From positions 1 through 49,391 of the forward strand of contig NZ_BMUT01000014.1 in assembly GCF_014650335.1 (NCBI RefSeq): DNA of 49,391 bases. The letters are read 5' to 3'. A program made the position numbers and the translations under genes. Origin of the DNA: Streptomyces hiroshimensis. Its GTDB lineage: Bacteria; Actinomycetota; Actinomycetes; Streptomycetales; Streptomycetaceae. Positions 38,576 through 45,230 of the stretch are shown here, piece after piece (positions within the stretch are counted from its first letter, which is position 1; each line of letters begins with the position of its first letter). The notes under the pieces are model-generated. The model was not told the DNA's origin, did not search any database, and saw nothing but the letters and a program-made list of their open reading frames with translations.

Positions 38576-40258
38576 ATGCCGCAGCTGGAGCAGGAGAGAC
38601 CCGACGAGACGGCGGAGACCGCCGACAGCCCGCGGCTCCGGCTGGGCAGCAGAATGCTCACCTATGTCACCACCACCGATCACAAGACGATCGGGAACAT
38701 GTATCTGGTGACCGCGTTCTGCTTCTTCCTGTTCGCCGGGATGATGGCGATGGTGATACGGGCGGAGCTGGCCCGGCCGGGGCTGCAGATCGTCAGCACC
38801 GCGCAGTACAACCAGCTGGTCACCATGCACGGCACGGTCATGATGCTGCTGTTCGCCACGCCCATGTTCGCCGGGTTCGCCAACGCCGTGATGCCCCTGC
38901 AGATCGGCTCCCCGGACGTGGCCTTCCCCCGGCTCAACGCGATGACGTACTGGCTGTTCCTCTTCGGCGGGCTGATCGTCGTCTCCGGATTCGTCGTCCC
39001 CGGCGGCGCCGCGCCCTTCGGGTGGTTCGCCTACGCCCCGCTCAACAGCGCCGTCTTCTCGCCCGGAGCCGGCGGCGACCTGTGGGCGATGGGCCTGGTC
39101 GTGGCGGGCCTCAGCACGGTCCTGGGGTCGGTGAACTTCATCGCCACCATCGTCTGCCTGCGCGCACCGGGCCTCACGATGTTCCGCATGCCGGTCTTCA
39201 CCTGGAACATCCTCTTCACCTCCATCCTGGCGCTGCTCGCCTTCCCCGTGCTGACCGCGGCCCTGCTGTGCCTGGAGGCGGACCGGAAGTTCGGCGCGCA
39301 CGTCTTCGACGCGGCCAACGGCGGCGCGGTGCTGTGGCAGCACCTGTTCTGGTTCTTCGGCCACCCCGAGGTCTACATCGTCGCCCTGCCGTTCTTCGGC
39401 GTGATCACCGAGATCATCCCGGTCTTCAGCCGCAAGCCGCTCTTCGGCTACGCCGGGATGGTCGGTGCGACCATCGCCATCACGATGCTGTCGGCCAGTG
39501 TGTGGGCGCACCACATGTTCGCGACCGGGGCCGTCCTGCTGCCCTTCTTCTCGCTGATGTCCTTCCTCATCGCCGTCCCCACGGGAGTGAAGTTCTTCAA
39601 CTGGATCGGCACCATGTGGCGCGGCAGCATCTCCTTCGAAACCCCGATGCTGTGGGCGGTGGGCTTCCTCGTGACCTTCCTGCTCGGCGGTCTCAGCGGC
39701 GTCCTCATCGCCTCCCCGCCCCTCGACTTCCACGTCACCGACTCGTACTTCATCGTCGCGCACCTGCACTACGTCCTCTTCGGCACCGTCGTCTTCGCCA
39801 TGTTCGGCGGCTTCTACTTCTGGTGGCCCAAGTGGACGGGGCGGATGCTCGACGAGCGCCTCGGCAGGATCCACTTCTTCACCCTCTTCGCCGGCTTCCA
39901 GATCACCTTCCTGGTGCAGCACTGGCTCGGCGAGGCGGGCATGCCCCGGCGCTACGCCGACTACCTGGCCGCCGACGGCTTCACCCTCATGAACACCGTC
40001 TCCTCCATCGGCGCGTTCCTGCTCGGCATCTCGACCCTGCCGTTCCTCTACAACGTGTGGCACACCGCCCGCCACGCCCCGAAGGTGACCGTGGACGACC
40101 CCTGGGGTTACGGCAGGTCCATGGAGTGGGCCACCAGCTGCCCTCCGCCGCGCCACAACTTCCACGCCCTGCCGCGGGTGCGCTCCGATTCCCCCGCCTT
40201 CGACCTGCACCACCCCGAATCCCTGGAGACGGCGGAGACGAGGAGCATCCCGAAGTGA
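38576..40258 (+). CDS. ctaD: Cytochrome c oxidase subunit I (aa3 type), probable second copy
   Basis: A 560-residue protein with 12 membrane helices. All metal ligands are in place: low-spin heme His85 (MHGTVMM) and His398, CuB ligands His263 in FGHPEVY with crosslinked Tyr267, His312/His313 in WAHHMF, and the heme a3 His396 in VAHLHYV. It lies with a subunit IV gene but without ctaC, ctaE or the qcrCAB genes, so it is probably an extra copy that joins subunits encoded elsewhere. The ATG at 38576 has GGAGGGG upstream. The stop overlaps the next gene by GTGA. Confidence 0.95.
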   Translation: MPQLEQERPDETAETADSPRLRLGSRMLTYVTTTDHKTIGNMYLVTAFCFFLFAGMMAMVIRAELARPGLQIVSTAQYNQLVTMHGTVMMLLFATPMFAGFANAVMPLQIGSPDVAFPRLNAMTYWLFLFGGLIVVSGFVVPGGAAPFGWFAYAPLNSAVFSPGAGGDLWAMGLVVAGLSTVLGSVNFIATIVCLRAPGLTMFRMPVFTWNILFTSILALLAFPVLTAALLCLEADRKFGAHVFDAANGGAVLWQHLFWFFGHPEVYIVALPFFGVITEIIPVFSRKPLFGYAGMVGATIAITMLSASVWAHHMFATGAVLLPFFSLMSFLIAVPTGVKFFNWIGTMWRGSISFETPMLWAVGFLVTFLLGGLSGVLIASPPLDFHVTDSYFIVAHLHYVLFGTVVFAMFGGFYFWWPKWTGRMLDERLGRIHFFTLFAGFQITFLVQHWLGEAGMPRRYADYLAADGFTLMNTVSSIGAFLLGISTLPFLYNVWHTARHAPKVTVDDPWGYGRSMEWATSCPPPRHNFHALPRVRSDSPAFDLHHPESLETAETRSIPK

Positions 40259-40644
40259 AGACAGAGGCGGTCCTCTTCGCCGGCGTCGCCGGCTTCTTCC
40301 TCGGCACCGGAGCCGTCTACGTCTGGCTCTCCGGCCGCGAGCCCGCGGGGACCGCGGCGCTGACGGTCTCCTTCATCATGGCGTCGCTGATGTCGTTCTT
40401 CTTCACCATGAACTACCGCCGCCGGGGAGCCCGGCCGGAGGACCGCAAGAAGGCCGACATCGCCGAGCGGGCGGGCCCCCTGGACTTCTTCCCGCCGCGC
40501 AGCGCCTACCCGGCCCTGACCGCCCTGGGAGCCGCGCTCTCGGCTGTGGGCATCGTCTTCGGCCTGTGGCTGTTCATCATCGGGTTCGGCGTCCTGGCCG
40601 CGGGCGTGGGCGGCATGTCCTTCCAGTACGTCCAGCGCGACTAG
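40255..40644 (+). CDS. ctaF: Cytochrome c oxidase subunit IV (actinobacterial CtaF)
   Basis: A 129-residue membrane protein with four hydrophobic segments: VLFAGVAGFFLGTGAVYVWL, AALTVSFIMASLMSFFFTMN, LTALGAALSAVGIVFGLWLF and IIGFGVLAAGVGG. The loop AERAGPLDFFPPRSAYP is typical of the actinobacterial subunit IV, as is GGMSFQYVQRD at the end. It is coupled to ctaD by a GTGA overlap, so GTG 40255 is the start. Its TAG stop shares CTAG with the opposite-strand membrane protein gene. Confidence 0.92.
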   Translation: MKTEAVLFAGVAGFFLGTGAVYVWLSGREPAGTAALTVSFIMASLMSFFFTMNYRRRGARPEDRKKADIAERAGPLDFFPPRSAYPALTALGAALSAVGIVFGLWLFIIGFGVLAAGVGGMSFQYVQRD

Positions 40645-41555
40645 GCAGAGTGCGACGCCTCTTCGGCGTTCCGCCTCTTCGGCCGGGGCCGGGGTCGTGC
40701 GCTCAGGGCGGTGAGAGTGGCGTTGAGGCCGAGGGATACCGGCCCGGCCGGCGTCAGGTCGGGTGCGATCCCGAGTGCCTTGGTGACGGCCCACGAGACC
40801 GCCAGGGCCGCGACGAGGACGGCGACGTAGGCGAGGAGGAACCGGCCCGCTTCTGTGCGCGCCCGCAGTGACCACACCACGGTCAACGGGAGCGTCCAGA
40901 ACAGCACGCAGCTGAAGAGCCACATCGCGTACAGGGTCAGTTTCGGGTCGAGGGCGGTGTCGCTGTCCAGCAAGTAGGCCGGCCAGGAGTCGAAGGTGCC
41001 GCTGACGGTATGGAAAACCGCCATGAAGGTGGAGAAGACGATCGCGAGCCACAGCAGCACCAGCCGTCCGCGGCTGCGGCGAGTGTGTGGCGCCGGCCTG
41101 CCCGGGGGCCGGGCCGGACGGGCCAGCCAGGCCAGGACCGCAACCGGAGCGTGCAGCGCCCACTCCGGCACCGACAGGAGCCCGGATATGCCGTGGCCCC
41201 CCAGCCCGGTCGCCACGTACATCACCGCCTGTGAGCCGTTCAGCAGCGCGACGCAGCCGAGTGCCGGCCTGGTGACCGCAGCCGGACAGTGCCGCAGGAG
41301 CACCAGGACGACCGGGTAGGTCCAGGCGATCGCCGACATGCCGTGCCACATCATCCGGAGCCCCTGCCGGCCCTCGGCAGCGGCGTCGCCGGCCATCAGT
41401 GCGTCAAGGGTCGGGGTGGTCTGCACGAACGTGTGCAGCACCGCGGTGATCGTCGCTACGGCCACGGCGGCCCACAAAGCCCACGGCCGTGCAAGGCGCA
41501 CCCTCGCGTTTGTATCCGATGTATCCGGCGTCATGGTTTTCGTCGGAGTGTTCAT
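40641..41555 (-). CDS. Hypothetical polytopic membrane protein
   Basis: A 304-residue protein with about eight hydrophobic segments, for example PWALWAAVAVATITAVLHTF, IAWTYPVVLVLLRH, LLWLAIVFSTFMAVFHTVSG and LAYVAVLVAALAVSWAV. Two similar motifs, ITAVLHTFVQTTPTLD and FMAVFHTVSGTFDSWP, near the start of each half suggest an internal duplication with conserved His residues on a membrane helix. I do not recognise the family. It is divergent from a TetR gene, with two operators between them, so it is probably that regulator's target. A role in transport or redox sensing is only a guess. Confidence 0.78.
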   Translation of the reverse strand: MNTPTKTMTPDTSDTNARVRLARPWALWAAVAVATITAVLHTFVQTTPTLDALMAGDAAAEGRQGLRMMWHGMSAIAWTYPVVLVLLRHCPAAVTRPALGCVALLNGSQAVMYVATGLGGHGISGLLSVPEWALHAPVAVLAWLARPARPPGRPAPHTRRSRGRLVLLWLAIVFSTFMAVFHTVSGTFDSWPAYLLDSDTALDPKLTLYAMWLFSCVLFWTLPLTVVWSLRARTEAGRFLLAYVAVLVAALAVSWAVTKALGIAPDLTPAGPVSLGLNATLTALSARPRPRPKRRNAEEASHSA

Positions 41556-41605
41556 TCCCTACCTCCCGCCGTCGGGGAACCAGCTGTACTCACCCACGTG
41601 CCGAT

Positions 41606-41656
41606 CCGTACAGTGCTGTACGGAAGACGATAGAAGATCCATACAGTGCTGTATAG
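41606..41656. promoter_or_regulatory. Twin TetR operators
   Basis: Two near-palindromes share the core TACAGTGCTGTA: CCGTACAGTGCTGTACGG (41606-41623) and CCATACAGTGCTGTATAG (41639-41656). Their centres are 33 bp apart, about three helical turns, in the divergent promoter of the membrane protein and TetR genes. This is a classic autoregulatory layout. Confidence 0.8.
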
Positions 41657-41679
41657 ATGGTGGAGAGGTGACCTGACTC

Positions 41680-42237
41680 ATGGCCACGGCGCGTACCCCG
41701 CGCGGCAGTTGGATTGCCGCGGGCCTTCAAGCTCTGACCTCCGGCGGGGTGGAGGCGGTGCGGATCGAGTTGCTGGCCAAGGCGCTCGGCGTCACCCGGG
41801 GCGGCTTCTACTGGCACTTCGCCGACCGGCAGGCCCTGCTCGAGGAGATGCTCGACGCCTGGGAAGGGGACGCGACCACGGCGCTGATCGAGAAGGTCGA
41901 GGCCGCCGGCGGTGACGCGCGGACCAGGCTGCAGCGGCTGTTCACCGTCGCCGCTTCCGGTGACGGCCTGCTCACCGACATCTTCACCGACTTCGCGATA
42001 CGCGACTGGTCGCGGCGCGAGCCGGCCGTGGCGGAACGGATGCGACGCGTCGACAACCGGCGGATGGACTACCTGCGCGAGCTGTTCGGCGAATTCTGCG
42101 CCGATCCCGACGAGGTGGAGGTCCGCTGCACGCTGTGCTTCATGGTGTGGATCGGCAACCGTCTCCTGGACGTCGACCACGGCGAACGCGGCCCGGCCGA
42201 GGTCATGGAGCTCATCCAGCGCCGGCTGTTGCAGTAG
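41680..42237 (+). CDS. TetR/AcrR-family transcriptional regulator
   Basis: A 185-residue regulator. The N-terminal helix-turn-helix is clear: ELLAKALGVTRGGFYWHFAD, with the family's FYWHF sequence. The C-terminal ligand domain has IRDWSRREPAVAERMRRVDN, which is common in regulators of this subfamily, and FMVWIGNRLLD. It is divergent from the 304-residue membrane protein and has two operators upstream, one close to its own start, so it probably represses both. GGAGAGGTGA precedes the ATG at 41680. It converges on qcrB 29 bp away. Confidence 0.92.
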   Translation: MATARTPRGSWIAAGLQALTSGGVEAVRIELLAKALGVTRGGFYWHFADRQALLEEMLDAWEGDATTALIEKVEAAGGDARTRLQRLFTVAASGDGLLTDIFTDFAIRDWSRREPAVAERMRRVDNRRMDYLRELFGEFCADPDEVEVRCTLCFMVWIGNRLLDVDHGERGPAEVMELIQRRLLQ

Positions 42238-42265
42238 GGACGGCGCGCCGTGCCCGGGCCCGCGG

Positions 42266-43912
42266 CTACGTGCCGCGCTCGGCCGGCTCGTTCGGCCCGG
42301 TGGGCGGGGCCGGCTCGTCGGGCTCGACCGGTGCGGCGGTGCGCTCCTCGACCGCGCGCCGCTGCTCGGGCGTGACCGGGACCTCCACGCGGTCGCGGTA
42401 GTACCAGGAGCTCAGGGCCAGCCGCAGCCGCTGCCTGCGCGGCAGCTCCCCTGTGGGAGCCGCGAGCGGCCGCGGGATCTCACGCACCATCAGGCGATAG
42501 GTGCGTTCGGCGGACAGCGGCTCGTGGCCTTCGCCCAGCCCGCCCTGGACGTCCTGCTCGACGTTCCCGCTCTCCCGGCCCTCGGCCAGCAGCGTGCGGT
42601 CGTGGGCCTGCAGGGCCAGGCAGATCCGCCGGGCGGCCCAGAACGCCAGCACCGGCCCGACGACGACCGCGATGCGGAAGATCCAGGTCAGGGTGTTGAC
42701 GGAGACCCGGAAGGAGAACGCGATCACGTCGTTCCCGCCGGCCGCCAGCAGGACGGCGTAGAAGACGATGCCGGCCACCCCCAGGGCGGTCCGGACGGCC
42801 TGGTTGCGCGGGCGGTCGCTCAGGTGGTGCTCCGTGCGGTCGCCCGACACCCACTTCTCGAGGAAGGGGTACAGATACAGGCCCGTGAACAGCACGCCGG
42901 GCAGGACGACGGCCGGGATGAGCACGTTCCACATGAAGGTGTGCCCCCACAGCACGGTCTCCCACGGGGGCATGACGCGCAGGGCCCCTTCCAGGAACCC
43001 CACGTACCAGTCGGGCTGGGCGTCCGTCGCCACCTGGTCGGTGCGGTAGGGCCCGTAGGCCCACACGGGGTTGACCTGTGCGAGCGCGCCGAGCGCCGTC
43101 AGCAGGCCGGACAGCATCAGGAACAGCCCCGTGGACTTGGCGGCGAACTGCGGGAACATGGGCGTCCCGACAGCATTGCGGTTGGTCCGGCCGCGCGCCG
43201 CCCAGTGGGTGTGCTTGAGGTAGACCACCAGGAGCAGGTGCACGGTGATCAGGGCGATCAGCACGCCGGGCACGAAGAGCACGTGGACGACGTACAGCCG
43301 GGGAATGACGATGTGGCCCGGGAACGGCCCGCGCCAGATGAACGAGCTCAGGTACGTGCCCACGACGGGGATCGACATCACGATCGTGTTCGCCGTCCGC
43401 AACCCGGTCCCGGACAGCAGGTCGTCGGGCAGCGAATAGCCGGCGAACCCTTCGAGGAGCGCGAGGACGAACAGCGTCAGCCCCACGATCCAGTTGACCT
43501 CCCGGGGCCTGCGGAAGGCACCCGTGAAGAACACGCGCAGCATGTGCACCGCGATCGCGGCCACGAAGATCAGCGCGGCCCAGTGGTGGATCTGCCGGAT
43601 GAGCAGACCACCGCGCACCTCGAAACTCAGGTCGAGCGTCGACAGGTACGCCTGCGACATCCGCAGGCCCCGCAGCGGCTCGTACGGCCCTTCGTACACG
43701 CTCTGCGTCATGCCCGGATCGAAGAAGAGCGTGAGGTAGGAGCCGGTGAGCAGCAGGACGGCGAAGCTGTAGAGGGCGAGTTCCCCGAGCAGGTACGACC
43801 AGTGGTCGGGGAACGCCTTGCGCAGCAGTGCCTTGGCCGCTTCGGCGGCCGGCAGCCGCCGGTCCAGCGCCGTGAAGCCGGTCAGGGCCGCCGCACGGAC
43901 CTTCTCTTTCAC
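42266..43912 (-). CDS. qcrB: Cytochrome b subunit of a bc-type complex (QcrB paralogue)
   Basis: A 548-residue membrane protein very similar in layout to actinobacterial QcrB. Conserved parts are FPDHWSYLLGELALYSFAVL, GGLLIRQIHHWAALIFVAAI (heme His), AVHMLRVFFTGAFRRPREVN, GYSLPDDLLSGTGLR, and later HVLFVPGVLIALITVHLLLV. The Qo-site region is WAYGPYRTDQVATDAQPDWY, where a PEWY-type motif is PDWY as in actinobacteria. No qcrA (Rieske) or qcrC gene is next to it. I prefer GTG at 43912, which follows AGGAG, over an upstream ATG (44002). It is probably cotranscribed with the small membrane protein. Confidence 0.92.
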   Translation of the reverse strand: MKEKVRAAALTGFTALDRRLPAAEAAKALLRKAFPDHWSYLLGELALYSFAVLLLTGSYLTLFFDPGMTQSVYEGPYEPLRGLRMSQAYLSTLDLSFEVRGGLLIRQIHHWAALIFVAAIAVHMLRVFFTGAFRRPREVNWIVGLTLFVLALLEGFAGYSLPDDLLSGTGLRTANTIVMSIPVVGTYLSSFIWRGPFPGHIVIPRLYVVHVLFVPGVLIALITVHLLLVVYLKHTHWAARGRTNRNAVGTPMFPQFAAKSTGLFLMLSGLLTALGALAQVNPVWAYGPYRTDQVATDAQPDWYVGFLEGALRVMPPWETVLWGHTFMWNVLIPAVVLPGVLFTGLYLYPFLEKWVSGDRTEHHLSDRPRNQAVRTALGVAGIVFYAVLLAAGGNDVIAFSFRVSVNTLTWIFRIAVVVGPVLAFWAARRICLALQAHDRTLLAEGRESGNVEQDVQGGLGEGHEPLSAERTYRLMVREIPRPLAAPTGELPRRQRLRLALSSWYYRDRVEVPVTPEQRRAVEERTAAPVEPDEPAPPTGPNEPAERGT

Positions 43913-44014
43913 CCGCCACGCTCCTGTCGGCTCGCCGGCACCCGCTTCCACGCGCGGGACCGCGGCTGATGGGTAACCGGCGCGCCGGAAGCTCAACCGC
44001 ATGATCGCCGGGTG

Positions 44015-44290
44015 TCACCCGGACTGCGCGGCGCTCCGGGCGTCGTCCTGCGCCTTCTGGCGGGCCAGCGCCTTCTTGTGCCCGGTGTCGAGCACGGCCA
44101 GGACGCCGTACGTGAGGACCGCCGCCGCGACCGCCACGGGGTAGCACCAGGGGGAGGGGAGATAGTTCGCCGCTCGCAGGACGCTGCCCTCGTCGCCGCT
44201 GACGAGCCGGTAGAGGATCGCCAGCGGGCCCTCCCAGACACCCACGATCAGCACCACGATGGACATCACCCTGTACCAGGCCTCGTGCAC
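44015..44290 (-). CDS. Small membrane protein upstream of qcrB
   Basis: A 91-residue protein with two membrane helices, VMSIVVLIVGVWEGPLAILY and YPVAVAAAVLTYGVLAVL, and a charged tail (GHKKALARQKAQDDARSA). GTG at 44290 follows GGAGGAGG. It lies 102 bp before the orphan qcrB on the same strand and divergent from a TetR gene with an operator between them. It may be an accessory subunit of the alternative respiratory complex. I recognise no family. Confidence 0.7.
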   Translation of the reverse strand: MHEAWYRVMSIVVLIVGVWEGPLAILYRLVSGDEGSVLRAANYLPSPWCYPVAVAAAVLTYGVLAVLDTGHKKALARQKAQDDARSAAQSG

Positions 44291-44319
44291 GACGCCTCCT
44301 CCGATCACGGTTCGGTTGC

Positions 44320-44337
44320 TTGATACGACTGTATCAA
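44320..44337. promoter_or_regulatory. Palindromic TetR operator candidate
   Basis: TTGATAC (44320-44326) and GTATCAA (44331-44337) flank four bases. It lies 30 bp before the small membrane protein start and 68 bp before the divergent TetR start. Flanking CGGTTGC (44313-44319) and GCAACCG (44355-44361) form a wider inverted repeat. Confidence 0.65.
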
Positions 44338-44367
44338 TGATGCATGAAAATCGGGCAACCGGGGCTA

Positions 44368-44417
44368 TTTCGTCACGTATTTCCTAGCGGAGTACAGTGC
44401 CTTTATGCGTGACGAAA
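44368..44417 (+). promoter_or_regulatory. Inverted repeat spanning the TetR start codon
   Basis: TTTCGTCACG (44368-44377) pairs perfectly with CGTGACGAAA (44408-44417). The GGAG site and the ATG (44405) lie in the 30-base loop, so an mRNA stem could limit initiation, or the arms could be a second operator. Confidence 0.55.
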
Positions 44418-45166
44418 ATCTGGTGGGGTGCCGTGTCTGCGGGGCGCCGCTCGCCACAGCCGTCCGGGGCCGCCCGCCCGTCTACTGCTCGCGCAGCTGC
44501 CAGGCCAAGGCGTACCGGCGGCGGGCCGGCGCGCGCGGCCGGCCGGCAGCGGCGCCGCCCGCGGCCGCCGAACCCGCCGCTCATGCCGAGGGGAGATCGC
44601 GGAGGCGGCGTCAGATCGCCGAGGCCGTCTGGAAGATCGCGGCGGAGCGGGGCCTGGAGGCGGCGAGCATGCGTGAGGTGGCGGCGGGGGCGGGTGTCTC
44701 CCTGCGCGTCGTCCAGTACCACTTCGGGAGCAAGCACGGCCTCCTCGTCTCGGCGCTGCACCTGCTGCACGAGGAGAACGACCGGCGGGCCCGGGCGCGC
44801 ATGGCCGCGCTGGACGACCCGGAGGACCTGCGGGCGGTGCTGGGGGCGGTCCTGAACGAGTTCCTGCCCCTGGACGAGCAGCGCCGCGGCGCCCTGCGCG
44901 TCTTCGTCGCGTACTACGTGCGCAGCCTGACCGACCCGGCGCTGGCCGAGGTCTTCCTGCACGCCTCCCAGCCCGTCGAGCAGCTCGTCGCCGGCCTGAT
45001 CCGGCAGGCGGGAGCGGCGCCCGGCACCGACCCCGGACGGGAGGCGGACCTGCTGGTGTCGGGGGTGACGGGGCTGGGGATGGACGTGCTGCACGGCCGG
45101 CGCACGCTCGCCGACGTCCGTACGACGCTGGACTACCACCTCGACCGGATCCTGCCCGCGCACTGA
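44405..45166 (+). CDS. TetR-family regulator with N-terminal four-cysteine (zinc-ribbon-like) motif
   Basis: A 253-residue protein. Residues 9-40 form a putative zinc knuckle, CRVCGAPL then RPPVYCSRSCQAKAYRRR, with cysteines 9, 12, 28 and 32. A Pro/Ala-rich linker follows (about 41-63). The TetR DNA-binding domain starts near residue 65: IAEAVWKIAAERGLEAASMR, then VSLRVVQYHFGSKHGLLVSA. The C-terminal ligand domain runs from about 115. TetR proteins rarely carry such a finger; it may bind zinc, respond to redox or add DNA contacts. Its divergent neighbour, the small membrane protein-qcrB pair, is its likely target. Confidence 0.88.
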   Translation: MRDENLVGCRVCGAPLATAVRGRPPVYCSRSCQAKAYRRRAGARGRPAAAPPAAAEPAAHAEGRSRRRRQIAEAVWKIAAERGLEAASMREVAAGAGVSLRVVQYHFGSKHGLLVSALHLLHEENDRRARARMAALDDPEDLRAVLGAVLNEFLPLDEQRRGALRVFVAYYVRSLTDPALAEVFLHASQPVEQLVAGLIRQAGAAPGTDPGREADLLVSGVTGLGMDVLHGRRTLADVRTTLDYHLDRILPAH

Positions 45167-45177
45167 CCGTACGGCAG

Positions 45178-45216
45178 GAGGGGGCGGGCGCCGGGTCGTC
45201 CGGCGCGCGCCCCCTC
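45178..45216. terminator. Bidirectional terminator between TetR and metE
   Basis: GAGGGGGCG (45178-45186) pairs with CGCCCCCTC (45208-45216), and the inner CGCCGG pairs with CCGGCG around GTCGT. It serves two convergent genes. Confidence 0.75.
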
Positions 45217-45230
45217 GTGTCACTTCACCG

